Assembly: GCA_028023455.1 (NCBI GenBank)
Contig: JAQFVV010001075.1
Span: forward strand, 52,896-116,895
Source of the DNA: Epiperipatus broadwayi
Taxonomy: Eukaryota; Onychophora; Udeonychophora; Euonychophora; Peripatidae
Length of the DNA stretch: 64,000 nt
Direction of reading: 5' to 3'
Positions 47,610 through 58,300 of this stretch are shown piece by piece. Under the pieces are notes generated by a model. The model saw nothing but the letters and a program-made list of their open reading frames with translations. It was not told the origin of the DNA and did no database searches. The first letter of the stretch is position 1. Each line of letters begins with the position of its first letter. A program made the translations under genes and the position numbers.

Positions 47610-49485
47610 TTGTTGTTGAAAAATCAAATATTCCTCAAATATTGCTGCTGAAAAATTATTTAGAAAAAAAATTATTTACTTGTAAAAAAATCTCTGAATA
47701 CTGGGGATTGGGGGGGGGGGGGCAGCAAATATTCAAATTACTTAATGTTTTCATTAATTGATAAATTAAATTCGATCTCTGAAAATCACAATGAAATTAA
47801 AAGGTAAGAAATACTTACTGAATATATTTTTTTTCATAACTATTTATGGACAAAAAATAAATATAAACATGAACAAAATAATAATACAATCAACCTATCT
47901 AGCTATTTAAAATTGGTCAGCAAATGAGTACCTAGAAGTTTATATATATATATATAAAATAAACAAACTAAATAAACTATAAGATATTTATTCATTAAAA
48001 TGATGCTATTAATATAATATAGTTTGCATATAAATGATTATTTCTGAAATATTATTTTATGAATGTATAAAGCATGTTTTGATATGACATAAAATATTAA
48101 GTAATATATTGTTTATACAATGGCAACAAAATTTTATTGATTTAGTAACTATTTATTTGATACCATTATATATATATTTTAAAATTTAACTTATGACACC
48201 TTTATCTGCATTGATAACAAGTAAATGGCTTTCAAAAAAAAAAAAAATGTAACCATATCTTGATATAACCTAATCATTGTATGTTTTGTGTATTTGTTTT
48301 GATTATTCTAAAAACTATAAAACAATTATAATGAGTATATTATATGATGGAATCTGAACTCTTATCTTTATAATAACATATATCAATAATGCTCTAATCC
48401 TAGCATATTATCAGATCTAAACATTGAATAAATAAGTGATACCATTCTATAAGATTTTTCACATACATTAAACATAATTACGATGTCAACATATAATACA
48501 TCTTAAGGTAAACGACTCTATCTTGGAAAAAATAAAAATCCAAGTTCATTTAAAGTAGAGGTTTAAAATTATAGTAATTATATATATCTTATTAAATCAA
48601 TCATAATCTATTCATGAAACAAACAAGTACAAATACATTACTAAGATAATTCATAAGCTAGATCCTCAAAAAATCATTTAAACAAACTTGCAAATAATAT
48701 CTGTTTTATTACATCAATGGCAATTTATTTAGTCAGACAAAAGATAAGTTTATACTCTTTAGTATTACATATATGATACACCATGAAATTATTTAGATGC
48801 TCCTTAAAATCATTAGAATTGCACCAATCATATATCTCATTGTATTTTACTTCAAAAATAAAAATAGAAGTGCAATAAAAAATGTTTTTTAAAATTAAAA
48901 TAACAAATAAAAATATTTTAAGATGTGGCACATCTAAGTCCTTCAGCGGTCATTTTTTCAATTTTCAACCAAAATAAAAATCATTTCATAGTATAAATTT
49001 TTTTTTTTTTTCTTTTTTATAGTTTATCAAAACTTATTCAAATAATCAAATGTAATCTAAAATATTAAATTTACAAACAAAAAAAGTGCTTGACCAAAGA
49101 AGGGTTTAGTTTGATATCGCTTAAAAATATTTATTTCGATTAATTCATGTAAAAGTTATGGCACTGAAATAAAACTAAGATGTAAATATTAAAAAGAAAT
49201 AAATAAGAAGAAGAATACAAATAAAATAAAGAAATGAAAATAATTCAGAATCAAAAATGTTTAGTTTTTTAATATTATTAATAATTTAGAAATATGGCAT
49301 ACATCATTTCTCACTGCTAAAATATACAATTAAATTATTTTGTTCACTACCTCTACAAATTTTTATATCACGATTTAAAAAAGAATAAATAAATAAATAA
49401 ATGAAGACATTCATATTTTCAGATATACTTATCTTTACAATATAGCGAACATCATTTTCTTGTAATGTATTTAATTTTGGTTTTT
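47610..49485. other. AT-rich DNA
   Basis: No gene recognised. There is a 13-base G run near 47,709 and (TA)n at 47,941. Confidence 0.5.
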
Positions 49486-49491
49486 GCAATT

Positions 49492-49611
49492 ATAAATTTA
49501 TTTAATGCACATTGATTACGTAAGTAATATTTACTAAGGCAATAAACCTAAAGCATGTGCGGTTGAAAATGCGAAGGTAGAGACCTCTACAGGTCTTAAC
49601 CACAAGCTTAC
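49492..49611. repeat. F5 element, second copy
   Basis: It shares the 37-bp extension (AAATTTATTTAATGCACATT, GATTACGTAA) and the TTTACTAAGGC arm start with 45,344. The body that follows (GCGAAGGTAGAGACCTCTAC ... CACAAGCTTA) is in the opposite orientation relative to the extension. The far arm is missing. Confidence 0.65.
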
Positions 49612-49619
49612 ACATTAAT

Positions 49620-51535
49620 TCATGATATTGTATTGCTCCTATAAATTTGAAAATTTAAATTGCACCTAAGCCTAAAAGCACAAAATTAATAATAGTAATA
49701 ATTCTGCTAAATCTAAAAAAAGTTGTAAAGTGTTTCTTCTATGTGAAAAAAAAAAAAAAATCACTTAATTTTGAAAGAAAAAAGATCACGTGCAAAAGTT
49801 AGCAAGAGATTCACTCAATAACAATGAATTGTCAATTTTAAAACAGTAAAAATAAAAAAATTGTGCTAAGATTATTTATACTTCTAAACTTCTTAATATT
49901 AGCCCAAAGTACATAATAATTATTGGTGAAGGCTTTTTAAAGCCTTAAATATGTGGGTGAAGAATATGAACAAAGAAAAATGTACTGGTAGAAAGAAATG
50001 TATCAGAAAGTACCAAATTTATATGAAGACTTTATCAAAAGATCCACTAAAAATCAGCTGAATTAAGCTATTTATTATAAGTACAACTTAAAAAAATAAG
50101 CGCTTTGTGGTCTCTTTTAGACTTTGCTCTTTGGGTACATTTTAATAAAGTTTTAATTTTCTAATTTATAGTGTAACAATATTGTTGCAATCATATCATA
50201 TCTCAGGAAAATAACTGTAGCTATCTATACAGGAAAGAATTCATGAAATGTATAAATTTTATATTATGTATGAATTGTATCTTTTACATTTCATCATCAT
50301 TAATTTTTATCACACACACACACACAAAAAAATTACGTTTTATTTTTATGAGGCAGAGTGATTAATTGAATACATTCTCACATATACCCATCTACATTTG
50401 AATAGAATATAGACGTATATAAAAGTACTCTATATCTCTTTCTCAATATAATTGAATTGCATTATTATATATATATATTTGTTACTTATTTTTGTTGATA
50501 TCTTAATTAGTATACTTTTTAAATAAAATTATATTATAAATATGTATTTCTGTGCTTAAAATATCTATATCATGTCTATATTAAAAATATAAATTAAATA
50601 GAATGTGATAATGTGATTTACAACTTATGTGTAAAGGCTTGGAACCAAATATTATAAATACAGTTGATTGTATTACAATTTTGCTTCATATAGTTATGCT
50701 CTAACTAAGGTAATTATCATTTATTGTAGTAAAAACAAAATCTTTAGTAGTTGACTTTTTACTTATTATAAGTAACTGATATTTAAGAATTGTGACATTG
50801 CCTTCAAACTAACTATAACTATCTTAGTAACTTGGAAATAAAAGTTGTATAAATATATACATAGATTGAAATACTCAGTTTGTGTAAGAACAATCTGGAT
50901 ACACTTTAGATGGGCAAAAAACATATATATTATAATATTAAAAAATTGTAACTGTCATGTGATAAATACAAATAAAAGTGTAGTAATAATAGATAAATAT
51001 TTTCAATCTGCAAGCAATATTAGATAAATAATAACCATTATAGGATGAAAATATACCAAGCAATAAAACTATTTAAGATAAGTAGTTTACCATACTTTTT
51101 ATTTTTGTTCATTATATATATAAAATAGTCTTTAAATAACTCTACTACCAGGCAGGAGCTTTTTCAACTTCACTCTAAACCAGGAACACCACTGAAGCTC
51201 ATACTCATCAGGTTTGTCAACTGCTGGGTAGTTGATTTAATATTTTATTCCATGGTTTTTTCTCTAAGAATAATTTGATATTCATTTACCTACTGACAGC
51301 TGGATAAATTAGCCATCATGGCTTAAAAAAAAAAAAAATCAACCGCTTTTACAACTGACATAAGTTTAAAATAGACGAATCAGCCGGTACCCAAAAATGT
51401 TTTATATTCAAACTGTTCGTTAATCCAGACAGACTATCTTTGTCAACTAAAAAAAGAAAAGATTTCTAATTTTTTGACCTGCAGTAAAAAAAAAAAAAAG
51501 TTTTGGAAATAGTAAAGTGATTATTATATATTGTT
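49620..51535. other. AT-rich DNA
   Basis: No gene recognised. (CA)n at 50,312-50,325; a GC-richer patch at 51,150-51,235 with the hairpin TCAACTGCTGGGTAGTTGA. Confidence 0.5.
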
Positions 51536-51550
51536 AAAAATTGATACATT

Positions 51551-51640
51551 GTCAAGCGTTGGTGACCGATTGCCCTTACAAGCAGTTGTGCCGGGTTTGC
51601 AGGTTCGCTTCCCGGCCGATGCTTTAACACATGAAAAAAA
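51551..51640 (+). mobile_element. tRNA-derived SINE, short version, with TSD
   Basis: It starts GTCAAGCGTTGGTGACCGAT, has CAGGTTCGCTTCCCGGCCGA and ends GATGCTTTAACACATG plus A tail. It is shorter than other copies in the variable region. Flanks AATTGATACATT (51,539-51,550) and AATTGATAAATT (51,641-51,652) form a 12-bp TSD with one mismatch. Confidence 0.85.
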
Positions 51641-51654
51641 AATTGATAAATTAT

Positions 51655-52565
51655 ATTTACAATTGATATATAACATTTTTACAGAAAATACTTTATTTGG
51701 ATAACTTTTGATAATGTTTAAGAAGATGGAATGCCTACTGTTCTTACTGTTAATGTTTAGATACATAGCCATAATGTTAACTGCATCAACTGTCTTATTT
51801 ACAAACATCAATAAATTAAATTATCAATCTTTAGGAAAAGAGGTTCTATTGAGGTATATCTTGTAAAGAATGCAAAGCAACACATCATCTGTTTATCCAA
51901 TTAAGCAGACCATGTCCATATAATGCATTCCATACAAATATGATATGATTAGTAAGTCATTCAGACTTATTACGTTTTATTTTATATATTTGAGAGTTTA
52001 AAATAAGTTTATCTCTACAAAGTATGGAGCGCTTTCGGGCATAATTAGACCAAGATCTTTTTTTTTTCTAATCCACAACTGCATTTAATTATATATTTAA
52101 CAGTATTATTAGCCAACTGGATTTTTTTCAGTACAAAAGAATATTTATTTAATAATATATAAAATTCTAATGAAATTAAATGAAAATAATTTTAAATTCT
52201 AAAATGCGTCTAAATTCCTAAAATTCACAAACTAGATTCTTAATCAATCATTCACATGTTTTTTTTGTTATTATACAATTAATAAAGTATATTTACAGGG
52301 TATACTATATATATATAAAATACACTAACACATAATCTTCTATTACATAAAATCTACATGAAAAAAAATCTAGGTGTAATACAAAGACATCCTTACACAC
52401 AAAACACTAAACTATAGAGATAAAAGATTTAATTTTACTCTATATATAAAGATGCTCCTTTTCTACACAATAATTTCTTTTCGGTTTCTCATTCTAAAGT
52501 GCAATAAGAAATCAATCTCAGATTTCATCTTGAGTGATAAGTCTCAACTCAATTTTTCAGAACAG
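51655..52565. other. AT-rich DNA
   Basis: Nothing recognised. Confidence 0.5.
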
Positions 52566-52580
52566 TAACTATTACGAATA

Positions 52581-52693
52581 GTCAAGCGTTGTTAGCCGAG
52601 AGGTCATCGCAGCCACCTTGCAAGCAAGTAGTTGATTGCAGACGGTTGTGGGTTCGCCTCTCGGACAATGCTATGACGTACGAAATGAAAAAA
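52581..52693 (+). mobile_element. tRNA-derived SINE, full-length, with TSD
   Basis: It starts GTCAAGCGTTGTTAGCCGAG, has GCAAGTAGTTGATTGCAGAC, box B-like GTGGGTTCGCCTCTC, and ends AATGCTATGACGTACG with an A-rich tail. Flanks ACTATTACGAATA (52,568-52,580) and ACTATAACGAATA (52,694-52,706) are a 13-bp TSD with one mismatch. Confidence 0.9.
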
Positions 52694-52709
52694 ACTATAA
52701 CGAATATCA

Positions 52710-54415
52710 AATAAAATTGAAATATTTTTAACTATGAAATTTAAAATAAGCCAGCATATATATATTCGTAAAGAGAAAATGATTTTTTCCACGTGAGTAA
52801 TTTTGTCAAGAATTGTTATCCAATAAGAAAAAAGAAGATTTAAAGTTGCTTCCACATCTGACTCACACATCAAAAAATCTCTCCCCTTTGCATTTTTTTT
52901 TTTTTTACCAAAATGAACTCAAAAAACGAAGAAACACGTCAGTGGTTACCCAATATGTAAATAATTTATATGAAAAAAAAATTAAGTGCTAATCTTTGCC
53001 AATTATTCAAATACAGTATCTATTTATTTTTAATTTACCTTTCAAATTATTAAAGTATATATAAAATAACTATACATGTATGAGATGGATAAATTATGTA
53101 TCGCGGACAAGTTAATGGAGAAGCATGGTACACAAACAGTGGTAATAATGGTTTATTATCAATATATCTATATCCTTAGATGAAAAAAAATAGGGGAAAG
53201 AGAAGGGGGGGAGATAAAACAGAAATTAGTAATCTAAAAAATGTTTTTTAAAAAGGCTAGACAATATAATTTTTATATGCAAACATAACCCTATGTATAT
53301 TGATATGTGGTTGTAAGACAGGATATATAACTCGGTAATTAAGGGGCTTGCTTGATAGCAAAACTTCCCGGATCAATTTCTTGCTAAAAAATTTTTGTAA
53401 ATATGTTTGGAGATTTGAGACGATATTCTAATGCATAGTAACTATGAGTTTATAGTATCAATGGCCTATATAATCAGCTTTTCCGAGACGAACAGATCTC
53501 TTCCAAGTTATATTAACTATTGAAAAGAAGAGAAAAAAACCCCAATGAACCACAGTAGCAAATAGCTTTATAATATATATCAGTAAAGAAGTTTTGCTAA
53601 TTAATACATTGAAGAGTATGTATTTAGTATTAATCCATTACATATCCCCAGCCTAGAAAGAAATTAGAACCCAATATAAGTATTTAAACAGGAAAACTAA
53701 CATAAAATCAAAAATATAATTATAAAAATACATATAAAATTAATTTACTATATTTAAGTCTTATATTTAGCACTTCTATGTAAAATTGAAATACACTGAT
53801 GTTATCATTATTAGCAATTTGCTTTACATTAATCTATATTCGTAAAAGTTTCCATAGGCTCGGAATGTTTATTCCAAAAATCCTCTTTGTGCCTCATGCA
53901 TTTTTTAAATTTCATTCTTGATTTTAAATAAGCATTCTATAATTAAGCAACTAGATAACTGACAGTTTTGTAGCTTTTCTAGTTTGGAAATATTTTTTTT
54001 CTTGATGTCCATATCAGTTTTTCTAATTACATTTCTCTGATTTAAGGTTAAAATTATACCCTAACAAAAAATACTAACAATATTTTCACTGCTAAAGATA
54101 TAATTAAATAGATAAGAGAATTAATATGCTTACAAAATGTTTATAAAAAGTTTAAAAGAAGACAATTAAGCAAGAGGAAGGAAACTTTATATATCATTTT
54201 GTGCATGCACATACGTCAGCCAATAATATTCACCGTATCATTTGCATTTATTGATTTAGCTATTTCATATTCTGTATTAAAGAGAGAATTGTTTGTTTAT
54301 ATTAGTAAGGCTAAATGGTAAGCTTTTTTTTCCTCCTTAAAATAATTGTATTTTATTTTAATTATTCCTAAAAGTGTTTTTTAATATTAGTACAGTATAA
54401 TTCACTTAAAATATA
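52710..54415. other. AT-rich DNA; possible tRNA-like relic at 53.3 kb
   Basis: No gene recognised. At 53,311-53,390, ATATATAACTCGGTAATTAA and TCCCGGATCAATTTC sit at box A/box B-like spacing around GGGCTTGCTTGATAGCAA. This could be a second, unrelated tRNA-derived repeat, but the cloverleaf is poor. Confidence 0.35.
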
Positions 54416-54420
54416 AATTA

Positions 54421-54537
54421 GTCAAGCGTTGTAGCCGAGAGGTCAATGCAGCCGCCTTGCAAGCAAGCAGTTGCTTGTAGACGGATGTCGCGGGTTTGCT
54501 TCCCGGATGATTGCTTTGACATATGAAAATATATATG
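54421..54537 (+). mobile_element. tRNA-derived SINE, full-length copy
   Basis: It starts GTCAAGCGTTGTAGCCGAGA. The body has GCAAGCAAGCAGTTGCTTGT, box B-like GCGGGTTTGCTTCCC, and ends ATTGCTTTGACATATG. The leader GTCAAGC is the complement of the end GCTTTGAC apart from one bulged base. A degenerate A+T-rich TSD is possible. It lies 71 bp upstream of the Merlin element. Confidence 0.85.
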
Positions 54538-54608
54538 TAAATTTAATTTGTCACAAACTTTATTTAAACTGAAATTCAATTACAAAAATTTGAATAGTAA
54601 GAATTATC

Positions 54609-54655
54609 GGTAATCCAGTATTTACCTTGCTATGACGTTATTAGCCTGAAGGCAG
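54609..54655 (+). repeat. Merlin left terminal inverted repeat
   Basis: About 47 bp matching the reverse complement of 57,684-57,730. It ends in the motif TGACGTTATTAGCCTGAAGG, which recurs at 54,771 and, more diverged, at 57,537. Confidence 0.9.
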
Positions 54656-54981
54656 ACAACCTTAATTATCCGATATTAGCGTCGTCGGAAAAATACATGA
54701 ACGTTGTCATGGCAACGAAGAGACTGACATGACTAATTCTAGAAATTTTATTTTTTGTTACATTACTATTACGTCATAAGCCTGAAGGCATACCGCTGTA
54801 ATTATCCGAATTCACGAGATTTTTTTTTTGTCTTGATCCGCGAGATTTAAAAGTGTATTTTTTCCTATTTGTTGCATCGTTTTATTGAGTGCAGCAGCGT
54901 TTTTTTGCATACCATTTTCAGAGCTTTAATTTTCAGTGATTTCAGAAAACTTTTTTAATAAATCATTATTTCCTCAACAAT

Positions 54982-55067
54982 TGTAAGTAATTTACATGTT
55001 ATTTCTTCTATGATATTAAGTGGATGTATTTTATATTTTATTAATTTTCCGGATTTTTCATTTTTAG
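54982..55067 (+). other. Probable 5'UTR intron of Merlin transposase
   Basis: Donor GTAAGT at 54,983 and acceptor TTTTTCATTTTTAG ending at 55,067 define an ~85-bp intron ending 17 bp before the chosen start codon. Removing it would also remove the in-frame upstream ATG at 55,010, which supports the start at 55,085. Confidence 0.55.
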
Positions 55068-55084
55068 ACATCTATAATTTAGAA

Positions 55085-55978
55085 ATGGCGATTATTCAAC
55101 CAAGAGATGTGAAGTTGTGGGATCTCCCAAAATGTGAAGAAGAGGCGATAGCTTTCTTCCAACAAGAAGGAATTTTGCACCGCATGAAATTGTGTGAAAA
55201 TGGCCATGAGATGAAGAAGTACATCCATGTTACTGAAAAACAATGGCGATGCAATTTGAAAGATTGCCTGAAAAAAACTCCTATAAGAAAAGGCACGTGG
55301 TTTGAAGGCTCCAGAATATCCTTCGTAACGGCTCTCCGTTTTATATATTGTTGGTCCAGAGAATTAACGTCTATCCTATTTTGTGCTGACCAGTTAGAAA
55401 TGGCAGACAAGACTGTGATTGACTGGAACAACTATCTCCGTGAAGTATGTGCATGGAAGCTGTTACATAATGAAAGGCGGAAAATCGGAGGCCCTAACAC
55501 AATTGTAGAAATAGATGAAACTCTATTCTCCAAATGTAAGAACAATGCCGGCAGAGTACTTCCACAGCAATGGGTATTTGGCGGTATCTGCAGAGAAACA
55601 GATGAATGTTTTATTGTAGCTGTTGCAGATAGAAGTGCGTCCAGTCTCATGCAAGCAATTTTACAGAATGTTCACCAAGGCACTACTATTTATAGCGATT
55701 TCTGGAAAGGATATAAAACAGAAGAATTGGAGCTGGCTGGATACGAGCACCATTGAGTGAATCACTCATATAATTTTGTAGACCCTACAACCGGCGTTCA
55801 CACACAAAATATTGAAAGGTTGTGGGGTTTAGTAAAATGGAGGAATAAGAAGCATAGAGGAACTGCACGTCAACACTTAGACTCCTATTTGACGGAGTTT
55901 ATGTGGAGGCGTACCTACAAAGATGGTCATTTTGGTGCAATTTTACAACATATAAGCCAGTTCAGTCCACCACAGTGA
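55085..55978 (+). pseudogene. Merlin transposase (ISXO2/IS1016-like DDE), one internal TGA
   Basis: 297 codons from ATG 55,085 to TGA 55,976-55,978, open except for TGA at 55,754-55,756. The N-terminus (residues ~36-65) has a zinc-ribbon-like C-xx-GH...WRC-xxx-DC set. Residues ~65-130 form the helical linker with KGTWFEGSRISF. The DDE core follows: VEIDETLFSKCK (first D), TIYSDFWKGY (second D), and, beyond the stop, VNHSYNFVDPTTGVHTQNIE with ERLWGLVKW (catalytic E). The reading frame is unchanged across the TGA, and the downstream 73 residues are intact. The codon reads TGA before GTG AAT CAC; CGA to TGA by CpG decay is the simplest cause. An ATG at 55,010 in frame is less likely as start because it lies within a probable 5'UTR intron. 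Family length is ~270-320 aa. Confidence 0.92.
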
Positions 55979-55989
55979 TCGTTATTTGG

Positions 55990-57438
55990 GTAAGTACGCA
56001 TTTTGTTGTGATATTCATCTTTTATTTTCCTTATAAATTACAGTAGTTCTAAATTATAGTTATTTCCACTAAAAAAAAATTCATACATTTATATAGTACT
56101 TTATGATAAGTTTTTTAAAAAAACAAAATTAATATTTGTAGACTCGCAGTTATTTGTACATTCGCAGTTTTCACTTTATGATAGGTTTTTTTAAATTTAT
56201 ATAGTACTTTTAAGATGACTTATTAATTTTGTAGTGATATTTATCTTACATTTTCCTATTTTGCATTTTTTAAAGAAGACAAAATTAATATTTGTAGACT
56301 CGCAGTTTTCACTTTATGATAGGTTTTTTTAAATTTATATAGTACTTTTAAGATGACTGAATTATGATTTGTAGACTCACAGTTTTCACTTTATGATGGT
56401 TTTTTTTTTAAAAAAAGACAATTAATATTTGAATACTTGCAGAATTATTACTTCTGAACTCGAACTTTATGATACGTTTTTTAAAAAAGACAAAATTAAT
56501 ATTTGTAGACTTGCAGTTTTCACTTTATGATAGGTTTAAGACGACAAAATTATTATTTGAATATTAATATTTGTAGACTCGCAGTTTTCACTTTATGATA
56601 GGTTTTTTTTAAGACGACAAAATTATTATTTGAATACTTGCAGAATTATTAATTCAGGACTCGCACTTTATACGTTTTTTAAAAAAGACAAAATTAATAT
56701 TTGTAGACTCGCAGTTATTTGTAGATTCGCAGTTTTCACTTTATGATGAGTTTTTTAAAATTTATATAGTACTTTTAAGATGACTTAAATTATTCATGAT
56801 GTATATATTATTTTATTTTGCGTCCAATTTTATTTAATTATTCATGATGTGTATATTACTTTTAACTTTTTTTTGCCGCATATCACTATTTTGTGTCCTA
56901 TTTATTAATTTTTTTTTTCAGGATTTGTGGACTCGCAGTTTTTACTTATTAATTTTGTAGTCATATTTATCTTACATTTTCATATTTTGCGTCCAATTTT
57001 AGTTAATTATTCATGATGTATATATTATTTTTAATCTTTTTTTGCCGCATATCACTATTTTGTGTCCTATTTATTAATTTTTTTTTTCAGGATTTGTGGA
57101 CTCGCAGTTTTTACTTATTAATTTTGTAGTGATATTTATCTTACATTTTCATATTTTGCGTCCAATTTTAGTTAATTATTCATGATGTATATATTATTTT
57201 TAATCTTTTTTTGCCGCATATCACTATTTTGTGTCCTATTTATTAATTTTTTTTTTCAGGATTTGTGGACTCGCAGTTTTTACTTATTAATTTTGTAGTG
57301 ATATTTATCTTACATTTTCATATTTTGCGTCCAATTTTAGTTAATTATTCATGATGTATATATTATTTTTAATCTTTTTTTGCCGCATATCACTCTATTT
57401 TGTGTCCTATTTATTAATTTTACCTTTTTTTTTTTCAG
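55990..57438 (+). other. Probable 3'UTR intron of Merlin, filled with minisatellites
   Basis: A strong donor GTAAGTA sits 12 bp after the stop codon. The last strong acceptor, a T run followed by CAG, ends at 57,438 just before a GC-rich segment (GATGGACGCCGCCGGCATTG). The intervening sequence is almost all tandem repeats. Intron status is inferred from signals only. Confidence 0.45.
56130..56770 (+). repeat. Minisatellite A in Merlin (TTTGTAGACTCGCAG units)
   Basis: At least seven variants of a 50-80-bp unit that includes ATTTGTAGACTCGCAG, TTTTCACTTTATGATAGG, a T run and often GACAAAATTAATA. Starts are near 56,136, 56,295, 56,371, 56,505, 56,569, 56,700 and 56,723. Spacing is irregular. Confidence 0.8.
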
Positions 57439-57440
57439 GA
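56785..57440 (+). repeat. Minisatellite B in Merlin, 169-bp period
   Basis: The T-run/CAG/GATTTGTGGACTCGCAG junction ends at 56,921, 57,090 and 57,259, giving a period of 169 bp. A fourth T-run/CAG at 57,438 is 179 bp on and leads into unique sequence. Units also share GCGTCCAATTTTA, TTATTCATGATGTATATATT and TTGCCGCATATCACTATTTT. Each carries an acceptor-like polypyrimidine + CAG. Confidence 0.9.
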
Positions 57441-57683
57441 TGGACGCCGCCGGCATTGTTCTGTACCACGTGTCTTTTTCTCCGTTTTGACCTCATGACC
57501 CTGTACCATGTGCCTTCCCCCCGCTCTTCGTTTCTATGACGACATTACCCTGAGGGCATCCTATTCTAATCTAGCGATCTTTGACGTAACGTCACCACGT
57601 GATATGCCGAAAAATTTTAGCGATTACATTTGTCCGCAAATCACTAGGTGACGTTATCTTAAAAATCGGGTGGTTAGAGTAGT

Positions 57684-57730
57684 ATGCCTTCAGGCTAATG
57701 ACATCATAGCAAGGTAAATACTGGACTACC
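57684..57730 (-). repeat. Merlin right terminal inverted repeat
   Basis: The complement of the left TIR with ~4 mismatches. Just inside it is a GC-richer ~200-bp segment with the perfect palindrome TGACGTAACGTCA (57,582-57,594) and CACCACGTGA, possible regulatory or binding sites. Confidence 0.9.
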
Positions 57731-57738
57731 GAATTATG

Positions 57739-58202
57739 CCTAGCTTTAAAAACCAGAAGCAAAATACAATGAAATAAGCAAACAAAGAGCTGTTATTAGT
57801 TTTTAATTTACATACTTGTGTATTTTAGTTACTAGTCGGAATATACAGCTAGATTCAAGACTGTATATTCAAATAATCTGGGCTATTATTGCTTAAAGAA
57901 TGGCATTAAAGCCTTTGGACTTCATTTATATGGACTGTTTCAATTAAAAAGTGCAACTAATAAAATGTATTCTTCTAGAAAAGCATGTTATAGAGAGAAC
58001 AATGCAAAAAAATAAAAATGTATTTTTAATATTAACAAAAAAAAAATGTATTAATATTATTATGTAACAAAAATTTATGTAATTATTAAAAATTATTTCT
58101 TTTTCTGGAAGGTACATTTGCTCACAAATGTTTTATATTTTGAGCAGAAAGTATAAATGATTGAAGACAAAAATAATTAATCTTTTCCTTAATATTTTAG
58201 AA
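57739..58202. other. AT-rich DNA between Merlin and hAT end
   Basis: Nothing recognised. Confidence 0.5.
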
Positions 58203-58300
58203 CAGTGGTCTTCAACCTTTTCACACCTGTGGACCGGCAAAAATAAGGATAAGGTTTTGAGGACTGGCAGAAGTCTATAGATAAATTTTCTTAAAGATAT
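58203..58300 (+). mobile_element. Left end of a hAT DNA transposon
   Basis: It begins CAGTGGTCTTCAACCTTTTC ACACCTGTGGACCGG, the common terminal sequence of many hAT elements (CAGTGGTTCTCAACCTTTTx). The LTR element interrupts it at 58,301. The sequence after the LTR element (63,643 on) is presumably the rest of this hAT, but no hAT transposase lies in the window. Confidence 0.6.

Larger units (their letters stand above)
54609..57730 (+). mobile_element. Merlin (IS1016-like) DNA transposon, near full-length
   Basis: A 3.1-kb cut-and-paste transposon. The left TIR starts GGTAATCCAGTATTTACCTT at 54,609. The right TIR, read inward from 57,730, starts GGTAGTCCAGTATTTACCTT; the match continues through GCTATGA-GT-ATTAGCCTGA to about 47 bp with few mismatches. 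Flanks GAATTATC (54,601-54,608) and GAATTATG (57,731-57,738) form an 8-bp TSD with one change; Merlin elements make 8-9-bp TSDs. It encodes one transposase with a single nonsense codon, flanked by probable UTR introns and minisatellites. Confidence 0.93.

Noticed and set aside
16000-48000. Direct repeats as a CRISPR array
   Set aside because: Repeats are dispersed transposon families in a eukaryotic context; there is no regular repeat-spacer pattern and no cas gene.
55096-55650. Minus-strand open frames opposite the Merlin transposase
   Set aside because: They are shadows of the conserved transposase frame.
55754-55756. TGA in the Merlin transposase as recoded Trp/Sec or a variant genetic code
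   Set aside because: Other relics in the window use TGA as a stop, no selenocysteine structure is apparent, and CpG decay of CGA to TGA is a simpler explanation.
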